A stretch of DNA of 64,000 nucleotides from Bacteroidota bacterium (lineage in GTDB: Bacteria; Bacteroidota; Bacteroidia; AKYH767-A; OLB10), in NCBI GenBank assembly GCA_016699635.1, contig CP064983.1:682001-746000 (forward strand), read 5' to 3'. Position 1 is the first letter of the stretch, and every line of letters starts with the position of its first letter. Positions 19,112 to 27,878 of this stretch are shown here, piece by piece. The notes below the pieces were generated by a model. The model searched no databases. It had not been told where the DNA came from and saw only the letters and a program-made list of their open reading frames with translations. The position numbers and the translations under genes were made by a program.

Positions 19112-19115
19112 TGGT

Positions 19116-20126
19116 GTGAAAACCTTTTCCAAATTAATTAATACAGTATTCATTTTTGCTGTAACCGTTTTTGTTGCACAGGCACAATCTCCTACAAATC
19201 AGGATTGTCCGAATGCAATTCCAATCTGTAACACTACTTACTCCACAGTCATTTCATACAGTGGAACAGGAAATATTCCGAATGAAATTAATAACGGAAG
19301 TTCCTGTCTTTTAAGTGGTGAGCGCAATGATGTTTGGTACACATTTACAACACCATTTTTCGGAAATCTTAATTTTACCATTACACCAAACAATCCTGCT
19401 GACGATTATGACTGGGCAGTTTATAACCTTACTACTGCAACTTGTGCCGATATTTTCACCAACCCATCAATAGAAGTCAGTTGCAATTATGCACCTAATC
19501 TTGGTTGCAATGGAACTACAGGACCCAATAATCAAACAGCAGGGCCATGTGGTGGACAAAACAATCCAATAATTCCTGTTACACCAGGTCAGACTTATGT
19601 AATTAATGTAAGTAACTTTTCATCCACACAATCTGGCTATACCATTGATTTTACTGCTTCTACAGGAAGTATTTTTGATGTTTTTCCACCCTTTTTGTTA
19701 ACGACAACTCCCCTTACCTGCGGTTCGAATTCTTTAACGATGACATTTAATGAAAACGTAACATGCAACTCTGTACAGGCAACAGATTTTGTATTAACAG
19801 GCCCCGGAGGACCCTACATGATTACAGCAGTGAATTCTGCAGGATGTACCAGTGGTGCAGATTACAGTAAGGTTTACACGGTGACTTTCACCCCTGCTAT
19901 TTCAGTTGCAGGTATTTACAACTTTGCAGTAGTAAGTCCGGTTCAGGATTTGTGTGGCAACCTGATTTCTGTTCCAACCAATAAATCAATCAACATTAAT
20001 GGTGCAACAGTTTCTGCAGCACATACTGATGTTTCTTGTTTTGGCGATAATGACGGAAGCATTATACTGACGCCAGGTGGTATGTACTTTTACTTATCAA
20101 TGGTCGCCCAATGTAAGCAGCAGTAA
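19116..20126 (+). CDS. SprB-repeat T9SS adhesin, N-terminal fragment
   Basis: The GTG at 19116 gives a standard signal peptide (KTFSKLINTVFIFAVTVFVAQA, cut to QSPTNQDC); an in-frame GTG at 19095 would put seven residues ahead of it. The mature part has a jellyroll-like domain (AIPICNTTYST, VWYTFTTPFFGNLNFTI) found in many Bacteroidota surface proteins, a Big-type domain (FNENVTCNSVQATDFVL) and the beginning of the first SprB repeat (DVSCFGDNDGSI). The frame fails near 20070-20090 and resumes as TFTYQWSPN in the next piece. Full gene 19116-23753, about 1540 residues. Confidence 0.8.
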   Translation: MKTFSKLINTVFIFAVTVFVAQAQSPTNQDCPNAIPICNTTYSTVISYSGTGNIPNEINNGSSCLLSGERNDVWYTFTTPFFGNLNFTITPNNPADDYDWAVYNLTTATCADIFTNPSIEVSCNYAPNLGCNGTTGPNNQTAGPCGGQNNPIIPVTPGQTYVINVSNFSSTQSGYTIDFTASTGSIFDVFPPFLLTTTPLTCGSNSLTMTFNENVTCNSVQATDFVLTGPGGPYMITAVNSAGCTSGADYSKVYTVTFTPAISVAGIYNFAVVSPVQDLCGNLISVPTNKSININGATVSAAHTDVSCFGDNDGSIILTPGGMYFYLSMVAQCKQQ

Positions 20127-22735
20127 TACTGCTACAAACGTAACTGCTGGAACCTACACTGTAATAGTATCTCCTTCTAATGGTGCATGTAGTGCATTAG
20201 CCACAGTCACGGTAACGGAACCACCTGATTTGGTTTTACAAAATCAAAATATTGTTTCAGCCGTATGTGGCGCTGCCAATGGTTCCATTGCAACAACAAT
20301 AGCCGGAGGTGCTGCACCTTATCAATATCAATGGTCACCATCGGGTGGTGCAGGCGCTAATGCAACAGCACTGCTTCCGGGCAACTATACTTTAACTGTT
20401 ATAGATAACAACAATTGTGATTTTACTCAGACTTTTAATGTCCCTGACAATAACAACATCAATGCATCAGTAAACACCATTCAAAAAATGTGAGTTGTAA
20501 AAACGGTACTGATGGTGAGATAACATTGTCTGTTACCGGTGTTTCTGCAAGTGCTTCTTATCAATGGTCGAATGGTGCAACAACAAAGGATTTGCTGAAT
20601 ATACCTGCAGGCAGTTATACCGTAACTGTTACTGACGGAAATTGTCAGACTACGCTTTCCAATCTTACTATTATTGAACCACTTACTTCGGTAATGTCAA
20701 GCCCGTTGGTTACATCAACTTCATGTGGACTAAATAATGGAGCAATTACCGTTAATGCTTCAGGCGGAACCGGTGCATTAAGTTATCAATGGACACCTTC
20801 AGGCACAGGTGCATTGTCACAAAATTTAGCTTCAGGAACTTATACAGTTACTATTACTGATGCCAATGGATGTACTGCTAAAAGAACGGTTGCTGTAGCA
20901 GCATCAACATCACCTGTTGCCACAGTAAATTACATTAAGCAAATGGTTTCTTGCTATAATGGTAGCAATGGCAGTGCAAGTATTTCTGTCAATAGCGGAA
21001 CTGCTCCATATTCTTATCTGTGGTCGGCAGGATTGGGTACAACTAATTCTAACAATGCACTTTCAACAGGAAATTATAATGTAACCGTAACTGATCAGGC
21101 AGGTTGTACAACAAATGCAACCGTAACTATTTTGAATGCTCCACAATTGACATTAACTTCAGGCACCGTTCAACATGTAAAATGTTTTGGACAAAACACA
21201 GGCAGTGCAACTTTTAATGGCTCTGGTGGAACTGGAACGCTCACCTACCTTTGGTCACCGGCAGGTGGGAATAGCAATTCTGCCAACAACTTATATGCAG
21301 GCACCTATACTGTATTATTGACCGATGCAAATGGATGTACTAAGAATAGCTCAGTTACCATTAATCAACCTACTGCAGTGCTAAATAGCAGTATTACACC
21401 AACTGCAACAAACTGTGGTCTTAATAATGGAGCATTAGTTACTTCTGCAACGGGAGGCACAACACCTTATACCTATCTGTGGTCGAATGGATCTGTAAAT
21501 GCAAATATTTCAAATCTTGCATCAGGAACTTATACACTTACAGTTACAGATGCAAACCTGTGTGTAAAAACCAAAACTGCATCAGTTGCTGCTTCAACAG
21601 CACCTATTATCAATGTAACTAACTTACAAAACTTAAACTGCGCAAATGCCAACAACGGTAGCATAACCATTAATGTTACTAGCGGAATTCAACCCTACAG
21701 CTATCAATGGACAAATAATGTTTCAAACAGTAACAGTGCTTCTAATCTTGTTGCAGGAAGTTATGTTGTTACAGTTACTGACAATGCAGGATGTATAGTT
21801 ACTTCTTCAAACAATATCACCTCACCAACTGCAATAACCATTCAAACTGTCAGTCAACAAAACGTGAAGTGTTTTGGAAACAATACAGGGAATATTAACG
21901 TTGCGTCAAGTGGTGGAACAGGAACACTATCTTATTTATGGTCGAATGGTAATACTACTTCGTCTATAACAACCTTGACTATGGGTAATTATACGGTTAC
22001 TGTAACCGATCAGAATAATTGTACAAAACAACAATCTTACACCATTACGCAACCTGCTTCTGCTTTATCTTCTGCAACAACACCTGTCGGCACTTCATGC
22101 GGGCTTAACAACGGTTCTGCACTTGCTGTTCCAACCGGTGGCACATCTCCATATAAATTTCTCTGGTCAAACGGATTAAATACAGCACAAATCAACAATC
22201 TTGCTTCCGGAAATTATACAGTTACTGTTTCTGATTTTTACAATTGCAGTCTGACACAATCTACCATTATACAACCATCAACGGCAGTTACAATTCAAAG
22301 TACACAACAAGCCAATGTTGATTGTAATGGAGGAAGTAATGGCACTGCTTCGATTACAGCAACCGGTGGTATTGCACCCTATAATTATTTATGGACAGGA
22401 GGTCAGACAACATCTTCTGTTCAAAATTTAGTTGCAGGAAATTATCAGGTAACTGTTACCGACAATGCCGGCTGTACAGTATTAAATTCTTTTACCATTA
22501 CACAACCCACTGCCATTGTAGTTTCGATGCCTGCTGCACAAACAGTTTGCTCATTACAATCATCAACTGCTATTGCATCACCATCCGGTGGTACTGCGCC
22601 ATATCAGTTTTTATGGAGCAATGGTCAGACTAATGATACATTGTATGCAACACCATCTGCAAATACAACATTTACTGTAACTGTTACCGATAATAATGGC
22701 TGTACTTCTGTGGCCTCTGCAATCATCAATGTTTA
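20030..22735 (+). repeat. Array of twelve SprB-type repeats
   Basis: Twelve degenerate units of roughly 225 bp encode SprB domains. Protein identity between units is moderate, with two alternating flavours: one beginning SCGLNNG and one beginning VKCFG or VDCNGGSNG. Units are not identical in DNA, so this is old protein-level duplication and not a CRISPR or recent tandem expansion. Confidence 0.85.
20077..20493 (+). CDS. SprB-repeat T9SS adhesin, second fragment
   Basis: Carries the second half of SprB repeat 1 (YQWSPN to AGTYTVIV) and all of repeat 2 (VCGAANGSIATTIAGGAAPYQYQWSP to NCDFTQTF). The frame stops at 20493 just after a run of six A; with seven A it would read IQKNVSCKNGTDGE straight into the third fragment. 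The start codon here is internal, not a real initiation site. Confidence 0.75.
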   Translation: MVCTFTYQWSPNVSSSNTATNVTAGTYTVIVSPSNGACSALATVTVTEPPDLVLQNQNIVSAVCGAANGSIATTIAGGAAPYQYQWSPSGGAGANATALLPGNYTLTVIDNNNCDFTQTFNVPDNNNINASVNTIQKM

Positions 22736-23753
22736 TCCACAGTTAGCTTTAAATACATTTAACCCCTACTCTGTCTGTCAAAATACTTCATTAAGTTTTA
22801 CTGCAAATGTTTCAGGCGGTAATGGACAGTATCAATACAACTGGAACAATGGTGCATCTGCACAACAAACTTTTACGCAAACTTATTCTTCATCAACATC
22901 GGTAAACATTACTGCTACTGATGGATGTAATTATTCAACATCTGCAATCATTCCAATTAATGTAGTTCCAACACCGATAGTTACTTTTACTGCTGAGAAT
23001 ACAACAGGATGTATTCCACTTACAGTTAATGTAACTGACAATTCGCAATCAATAGCCGGCTCGGTTTATAACTGGAATACTTCAAACGGAACACTTTCGC
23101 AGCAAGGCAACAACTATCAGATAACTTATGCAACATCGGGCTTATATTATCCGATACTTACCATCAGCACAGCTGCTCCTGAAAATTGTACAGCTACTTA
23201 TACATACACTGACGGCATTAATGCACTTGATCGTCCTGTTGCAGATTTTTCTCTTGCACCCGAAGAGCCTACAATGCTGAATCCTGAAGTTACTTTTAAA
23301 AATCAATCTCAATTTGCAACAGTATATAGCTGGAGTTTTGGAGATGGAATAATTTCATCAGAAATAAATCCAATAAACAGATATACTACAATTGGAACTT
23401 ATGAGGTAACATTAGTTTCTTCAAACACATACTGTGAAGATACAATTACAAAAACAATTGAAGTAACTGATCAGTTCTCTTATTACGTGCCTAATTCTTT
23501 CAGCCCAAATGCTGATGGTAGAAACGATGTTTTTACATCGCAGGGAACCAACATTGTTTCTGAGCGAATGGTAGTTTACAACCGCTGGGGTATGAAAGTA
23601 TTTGAATCTTCTGTATTTCCATTTAACTGGAATGGCCGTATGCAAAATACAGGCGATGAATTGCAGCAGGGAATTTATGTTTATACCATTTCCATTACTG
23701 ACAAGTTCGGTAAAGGACATTCTTATAATGGAACTGTCACGCTGTTAAAATAA
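20490..23753 (+). CDS. SprB-repeat T9SS adhesin, main fragment with type B sorting domain
   Basis: 1087 codons: ten more SprB repeats of about 75 residues (pattern C-NGxxNGxxxxxxxGGxxPYxYxWSxG ... AGxYTVTVTDxxGC), two PKD-like domains (AENTTGCIPLTVNVTDNS; ADFSLAPEEPTMLNPEVTFKNQS), and a C-terminal T9SS type B / gliding-associated domain (VPNSFSPNADGRNDVF, YNRWGMKVFESS, GIYVYTISI). SprB-type proteins are T9SS-delivered surface adhesins; in gliding species they move along the cell. Whether this cell glides cannot be told. The 3' end overlaps the reconstructed 3' end of the convergent YqeY gene. Confidence 0.85.
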   Translation: MSCKNGTDGEITLSVTGVSASASYQWSNGATTKDLLNIPAGSYTVTVTDGNCQTTLSNLTIIEPLTSVMSSPLVTSTSCGLNNGAITVNASGGTGALSYQWTPSGTGALSQNLASGTYTVTITDANGCTAKRTVAVAASTSPVATVNYIKQMVSCYNGSNGSASISVNSGTAPYSYLWSAGLGTTNSNNALSTGNYNVTVTDQAGCTTNATVTILNAPQLTLTSGTVQHVKCFGQNTGSATFNGSGGTGTLTYLWSPAGGNSNSANNLYAGTYTVLLTDANGCTKNSSVTINQPTAVLNSSITPTATNCGLNNGALVTSATGGTTPYTYLWSNGSVNANISNLASGTYTLTVTDANLCVKTKTASVAASTAPIINVTNLQNLNCANANNGSITINVTSGIQPYSYQWTNNVSNSNSASNLVAGSYVVTVTDNAGCIVTSSNNITSPTAITIQTVSQQNVKCFGNNTGNINVASSGGTGTLSYLWSNGNTTSSITTLTMGNYTVTVTDQNNCTKQQSYTITQPASALSSATTPVGTSCGLNNGSALAVPTGGTSPYKFLWSNGLNTAQINNLASGNYTVTVSDFYNCSLTQSTIIQPSTAVTIQSTQQANVDCNGGSNGTASITATGGIAPYNYLWTGGQTTSSVQNLVAGNYQVTVTDNAGCTVLNSFTITQPTAIVVSMPAAQTVCSLQSSTAIASPSGGTAPYQFLWSNGQTNDTLYATPSANTTFTVTVTDNNGCTSVASAIINVYPQLALNTFNPYSVCQNTSLSFTANVSGGNGQYQYNWNNGASAQQTFTQTYSSSTSVNITATDGCNYSTSAIIPINVVPTPIVTFTAENTTGCIPLTVNVTDNSQSIAGSVYNWNTSNGTLSQQGNNYQITYATSGLYYPILTISTAAPENCTATYTYTDGINALDRPVADFSLAPEEPTMLNPEVTFKNQSQFATVYSWSFGDGIISSEINPINRYTTIGTYEVTLVSSNTYCEDTITKTIEVTDQFSYYVPNSFSPNADGRNDVFTSQGTNIVSERMVVYNRWGMKVFESSVFPFNWNGRMQNTGDELQQGIYVYTISITDKFGKGHSYNGTVTLLK

Positions 23754-23800
23754 TCAGCCTCCGCTCAACAAATTTTTTTACAAGCTCACTAATCATTTTA

Positions 23801-24208
23801 TTATCTGCTTTGCCTGCAAGCTGTTTTAGAGGCAGCGCCCATTACCTTTCCCATGTCTGATGGTTGCGTTGCTCCCATTGTAGCAATTATTCCTTTCAAA
23901 ACTTCCTTTACTTCATCGGCACTCATCATTGCAGGTAAAAACTTTTCAATCACAGCAATTTCGTCTGCTTCATTTTTTGCAAGGTCAGCACGGTTTTGTT
24001 GTGTGAAAATATCTAATGACTCTTTACGTTGCTTAACCAACTTTTGTAATAACTTCATTTCATCGGCTTCTGATAATTCAACATTTGAGCCGCTGGTTTT
24101 TGCTAATATTATGGCAGATTTAACAGCACGTAGAGCACGCAAAGCAGCCTCATTTTTAGCAAGCATTGCAGTTTTTAACTCTGCCATTATTTTTTGTTCA
24201 AGATTCAT
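23801..24208 (-). CDS. GatB/YqeY domain protein (C-terminus frameshifted)
   Basis: The start at 24208 (MNLEQKIMAELKTAML) fits the family; an upstream in-frame start would add eleven unlikely residues. The protein shows RALRAVKSAI, the KQRKES helix and EKFLPAMMSADEV, as in YqeY proteins, whose domain resembles the tRNA-binding tail of GatB. Role uncertain. The visible frame ends ASKTACRQSR; removing one A from a run of four gives the expected SKQLAGKADNKMISELVKKF ending, with the stop near 23737, overlapping the adhesin gene. About 157 residues when corrected. Confidence 0.85.
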   Translation of the reverse strand: MNLEQKIMAELKTAMLAKNEAALRALRAVKSAIILAKTSGSNVELSEADEMKLLQKLVKQRKESLDIFTQQNRADLAKNEADEIAVIEKFLPAMMSADEVKEVLKGIIATMGATQPSDMGKVMGAASKTACRQSR

Positions 24209-24224
24209 GATTGCAAATTTTGAA

Positions 24225-24232
24225 CAAAGGTA
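24225..24232 (-). promoter_or_regulatory. Promoter -7 box for the YqeY gene
   Basis: The minus strand reads TACCTTTG (TAnnTTTG), 16 bp ahead of the ATG at 24208, which supports that start. Confidence 0.5.
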
Positions 24233-24552
24233 ATGATTCAATAAAAATCTGTCACTTCAAGAGTAAATACATTTTCTTCTGTAGAGATAGTAAAATACGA
24301 AATCAAAAGAGAAATCAATCCTATAATTAATATAGACAACCACTATCAACCTGACAAAAGCCCTTGAAAAAGCTAAAGACAAAAAAATAATTTTGATGAA
24401 ATTGGCGGAATATATAGCAATAATCCTTTCAATACTTCTGGACATAACCCTACTTAAGTCATTTGTGCTCATTATAATTATCACATACATTCTATGACCT
24501 TAATCATTACACAATCCATAGTCTGATTGTTCCTTTGCACCGGAATTAAAAT
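24233..24552. other. Intergenic region upstream of the nitrite-reductase cluster
   Basis: About 320 bp with no gene I can support. A 77-codon minus-strand frame (24257-24490) has no recognisable features. One perfect inverted repeat, ACAATC-8 nt-GATTGT (24511-24530), lies about 90 bp ahead of the porin promoter and may be a distal regulator site. Confidence 0.5.
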
Positions 24553-24597
24553 ACTATTTATGCTTTCACTTAATAAAGTAAAAACGCAATAAATAGT
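24553..24597 (+). promoter_or_regulatory. Inverted repeat next to the porin-nirK promoter
   Basis: Perfect 9-bp inverted repeat ACTATTTAT (24553-24561) / ATAAATAGT (24589-24597), enclosing a smaller one, ACTT-AATA-AAGT (24568-24579). It ends 2 bp before the -7 box, so a bound regulator would cover the -33 region. Candidate operator for the nitrite-reductase cluster; no named regulator can be assigned from sequence. Confidence 0.4.
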
Positions 24598-24599
24598 GG

Positions 24600-24607
24600 T
24601 ATCTTTG
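24600..24607 (+). promoter_or_regulatory. Promoter -7 box of the porin-nirK cluster
   Basis: TATCTTTG matches TAnnTTTG. No good TTTG box is found at -33, which would suit a promoter that needs an activator. Transcription is predicted to begin near 24611, almost on the first coding triplets of the porin. Confidence 0.5.
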
Positions 24608-24609
24608 TC

Positions 24610-25923
24610 CTGTTTTTTAAGCTTTTCTTTTCTACAAATTCTCAAGCACAGGATACTCTAAAATCAGAAAACAATTTTGACATACGAGGTCAGCTAAGAA
24701 CACGTTTTGAATTACGCGATGGCGCCTTCAGGCCGCTCACAGAAAAAGAACAGCCGGCAGCATTGGTCAGCGAGAGAATTCGTCTGAATTTTGACTACTC
24801 TTATAGAGATTTACTTACAGTAAAAATTTCACCACAGGCAGTTGGAATCTGGGGTCAGGCAAATATGGTACAAGGTGCAGAATACAGCGGTAATCATTTT
24901 GCATTATTTGAAGCTTGGTCTAAAATCAATCTATCCCCAAGTGTAAATATAAAATTCGGACGACAGATTATTTCTTTAGATGATGAACGTTTCTTTGGCG
25001 AATTAGATTGGGCGCAAGGAGGTCGCGCACATGATGCTCTAGCAATTGACATACACAAAAAGTCTTTTGACCTACGTGGATATTTTGCCTTCAATCAGAA
25101 TTACAAAGTAATGTATGCAAACAATCTGAATAACGCATCAGGTAATTTATATTCCACAACCGATGCATTTCCTTATAAGTGGATGCAGACAATATGGGCC
25201 AATATTCCAATTGGAAAATACTACAGATTTACATTGCTTGCAAACAATCTGGGATATCAAAAAGCGACTTACAATACTATAGATACTAACCCTATATTCA
25301 CTCAAACGCTTGGCTTGAACAACCATTACAAGAAAAATAAAATTGATATACATGTTGCAGCCTATTATCAATACTGTGATAATTCGCAAACAATAAACAC
25401 AAATGCTTTTTTAATCACAGCTAATGCTGCATTACAAATTAACAACAAGTTGAATCTTGGTTTAGGAAGTGATTATGTCAGTGGCAATGATGTTGGAAAA
25501 ACAAACAATATCAACCATGCATTCAATCCATACTTTCATACAGGACATAAATTTTATGGGAACATGGACTACTACTATGCCGGCAACGCACATAAAAACG
25601 CAGGAATATCAGACAGCTATTTAAAAGTTAATTATAAATCTACCGGCAAACTTGCATTGAATGCTACTTTACATCAGTTTATTTCCCCAAATAAAATCAG
25701 TGATGGCTACAGCAAAAACTACAACAGCAATCTTGGCCAGGAGTTAGATTTATCATTCTCACTAAAAGTAAATACATTTGCAACCTTTACCGGTGGATAC
25801 TCTTTTTATTTAGCGACATCAACACTGAAGTATTTAAAAAATACTCCGGGAGCAAACGACTATCAGCAATGGTTATGGCTTTCGCTGAATGTAACACCAC
25901 ACTTTTTAAAAACAAATTTTTAA
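24610..25923 (+). CDS. Outer-membrane porin, alginate-export-like family
   Basis: The open frame runs from about 24577; the signal peptide region reads FVLFFKLFFSTNSQAQ and the mature protein starts DTLKSENNFDIRGQLRTRFELRDG. No ATG, GTG or TTG precedes the signal peptide in frame (24610 is CTG), so either the start is non-standard or a base is lost nearby. The first TTG, at 24763, falls inside the barrel. Alternating strands (LFEAWSKINL, IKFGRQIISLDDERFFGELDWAQGGR) resemble alginate-export porins. It ends 12 bp before nirK and probably belongs to the same operon, perhaps admitting nitrite. Confidence 0.65.
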   Translation: MFFKLFFSTNSQAQDTLKSENNFDIRGQLRTRFELRDGAFRPLTEKEQPAALVSERIRLNFDYSYRDLLTVKISPQAVGIWGQANMVQGAEYSGNHFALFEAWSKINLSPSVNIKFGRQIISLDDERFFGELDWAQGGRAHDALAIDIHKKSFDLRGYFAFNQNYKVMYANNLNNASGNLYSTTDAFPYKWMQTIWANIPIGKYYRFTLLANNLGYQKATYNTIDTNPIFTQTLGLNNHYKKNKIDIHVAAYYQYCDNSQTINTNAFLITANAALQINNKLNLGLGSDYVSGNDVGKTNNINHAFNPYFHTGHKFYGNMDYYYAGNAHKNAGISDSYLKVNYKSTGKLALNATLHQFISPNKISDGYSKNYNSNLGQELDLSFSLKVNTFATFTGGYSFYLATSTLKYLKNTPGANDYQQWLWLSLNVTPHFLKTNF

Positions 25924-25935
25924 ACTAATAATAAA

Positions 25936-26994
25936 ATGAAACACAAACATTTCACAATTTGCGCAACTACACTGTTGATTACTGCACTGCTTAGTTGTAA
26001 TTCAACAAACACAACAAAACCTGAAACTAGTTCTGCAGAGGCAGCACTAGCAATGGTTGCTGAAGGTAATCCGGAAGTCGCAGAGGTTACCGGTGCACCA
26101 AAAGTCCCCGCCCCTATTGGTGCCAGAGCTGCAAAAAAGCTCATTGTAAATTTATTGACAACAGAGATAGAAGGAATTATTGCCGACAGTATTCCCTATA
26201 CTTTCTGGACGTTTAACAACACCGTACCGGGAAGTTTTATCCGAGTAAGAGAAGGCGATGAAGTGACATTAAATCTTAAAAATGATGGCAGCAGTATATT
26301 GCCGCATAACATTGACCTGCATGCTGTAACCGGACCCGGTGGCGGTGCTGCAGCAACCACAGCGCCTCCCGGCAAAGAAGCTTCGTTTACTTTTAAAGCA
26401 ATAAATAAAGGCCTTTATGTTTACCATTGCGCTGCACCTCCTGTTCCTATGCATATAGGTAATGGAATGTATGGTCTGATATTGGTTGAACCTGCCGGTG
26501 GATTAAAGCCTGTTGACAGAGAATACTACATTATGCAAGGTGATTTCTATACAAAAGCATCAGTAGTTAAACAAGGTTTAATGGAATTTGACAATGACAA
26601 AGCTGTTGCTGAAAATCCGGATTATGTTTTATTTAACGGAAAAAAAGGTTCATTACTTGGAGCTAATATGCTTGAAGCTAAAGTTGGAGAAACTGTAAGA
26701 CTTTTCGTTGGCAATGGTGGCCCTAATTTAACATCTTCATTTCACGTAATTGGAGAAATTTTTGACAATGTTTATCTAGAGGGTGGATCTACTGTTTCAC
26801 ATAATGTTCAAACAACAATGATTCCTGAAGGAGGGTCAGCTATGGTTGAATTTAAATGTGAAGTACGGGGCGAATATGTATTGGTTGATCACTCACTTTC
26901 AAGAGCATTTAACAAAGGCTGTATTGGAAAACTTAAAGTTACCGGTGAGCCTAATGAGAAAGTATTCAGTGCAAAAACTCTGACAAAAGAGTAA
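25936..26994 (+). CDS. nirK: Copper-containing nitrite reductase NirK (lipoprotein)
   Basis: 352 residues with two cupredoxin domains. It reduces nitrite to nitric oxide in the periplasm. All ligands are visible: type 1 copper H124, C165, H173, M178; type 2 copper H129, H164, H319; catalytic Asp127 (in PHNIDLH) and His270 (SSFHVIG). The signal peptide ends in a lipobox with Cys21 (TALLSC), so the enzyme should be membrane-anchored, followed by an Ala/Pro/Glu-rich linker of about 45 residues. There is no cytochrome c or extra cupredoxin domain fused. It lies between a porin and the NirV-like gene and the frame is intact. Confidence 0.95.
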   Translation: MKHKHFTICATTLLITALLSCNSTNTTKPETSSAEAALAMVAEGNPEVAEVTGAPKVPAPIGARAAKKLIVNLLTTEIEGIIADSIPYTFWTFNNTVPGSFIRVREGDEVTLNLKNDGSSILPHNIDLHAVTGPGGGAAATTAPPGKEASFTFKAINKGLYVYHCAAPPVPMHIGNGMYGLILVEPAGGLKPVDREYYIMQGDFYTKASVVKQGLMEFDNDKAVAENPDYVLFNGKKGSLLGANMLEAKVGETVRLFVGNGGPNLTSSFHVIGEIFDNVYLEGGSTVSHNVQTTMIPEGGSAMVEFKCEVRGEYVLVDHSLSRAFNKGCIGKLKVTGEPNEKVFSAKTLTKE

Positions 26995-27023
26995 CCCGCC
27001 TTTTGTAAGCAATAAAATGCAAC

Positions 27024-27866
27024 GTGAAACACTTAATCATACTTTTATTTTCTATTGTAATTGTATCTTGCTCTAAGGAATCCGAAAAGGAAACTGTTTA
27101 CAAAAACTTAGAGGGCAATAAAACTGATACATTACAAAGCATACAAAGTACCGTTAAGATGGTTTATATTCCCGGAGGAGAATATAAACCATTCTTTGGT
27201 TCTAACACTACATTGGTGAGTGTAGCTCCTTTTCTAATGGATGAGCGAGCTGTGACCAACGAAGAATTTCTTGAATTTGTCATTGCAAATCCACAATGGC
27301 AAAAATCAAATATTAAAAGACTGTTTGCAGACACCAACTATTTAAAAACATGGCCTACAGACATTACATTACCTGAAAATGCATTGAAAGATGCTCCGGT
27401 ATGTAACGTATCATGGTTTGCTGCCAAAGCATTTGCTCAAAGTGTTGATAAACGTTTGCCAACATTAGATGAATGGGAATTTGTAGCTATGGCAGATGAA
27501 ACAACAGCCAATGCAAGAAAAAAACCAAAATATTCAGATAGCATCATTGATTTATACCTTCAAAAAAACAGACAATTCAAATCGGTTAAACAAAGTCCTC
27601 CAAACTATTGGGGTATTTATAATATGTTTGATCTGATTTGGGAATGGACAGATGATTTTAATGCTGTACTAACAACAGGCGATTCGCGAAGTGGAGAATA
27701 TAATGACAAAAATCTTGTCTGTGCAGGTGGCGCAACATCTGCAACCGATGTTATGAATTATGCAGCATATATGAGATTTGCACTGCGTACATCCATCAAA
27801 GCCGATTACACTATTGGAAATTTAGGATTCCGTTGTGCAAAAGACACAACAATTATTAAACAGTAA
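27024..27866 (+). CDS. nirV: NirV-like SUMF1/formylglycine-generating-enzyme-family lipoprotein
   Basis: 280 residues from a GTG start (27024); lipobox Cys16 (IVSC) gives a lipoprotein. The SUMF1 fold shows as MVYIPGGEYKPFFG, FLMDERAVTNEEFLEFV, PVCNVSWFAAKAFAQSVDKRLPTLDEWEF, WEWTDDF and the final LGFRCAKD. NirV of Rhodobacter and rhizobia, encoded beside nirK, is of this family; its exact role is unsettled. The cysteine pair that binds copper in true formylglycine-generating enzymes is not evident, so catalysis of that reaction is doubtful. It is 29 bp after nirK and 12 bp before the SCO gene, in one operon. Confidence 0.8.
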   Translation: MKHLIILLFSIVIVSCSKESEKETVYKNLEGNKTDTLQSIQSTVKMVYIPGGEYKPFFGSNTTLVSVAPFLMDERAVTNEEFLEFVIANPQWQKSNIKRLFADTNYLKTWPTDITLPENALKDAPVCNVSWFAAKAFAQSVDKRLPTLDEWEFVAMADETTANARKKPKYSDSIIDLYLQKNRQFKSVKQSPPNYWGIYNMFDLIWEWTDDFNAVLTTGDSRSGEYNDKNLVCAGGATSATDVMNYAAYMRFALRTSIKADYTIGNLGFRCAKDTTIIKQ

Positions 27867-27878
27867 CACTATAATTTT

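Noticed and set aside
20077..20493. Independent small gene inside the adhesin
   Set aside because: It contains SprB repeats in register with both neighbours and is a frameshift fragment of the same protein.
20030..22735. CRISPR-like repeat array
   Set aside because: The repeats are degenerate, coding, about 225 bp long and match SprB protein domains; there are no short identical repeats with unique spacers.
24257..24490. 77-codon minus-strand open frame between the YqeY gene and the porin
   Set aside because: No family resemblance, unusual composition and overlap with the regulatory region of the nirK cluster; probably chance.
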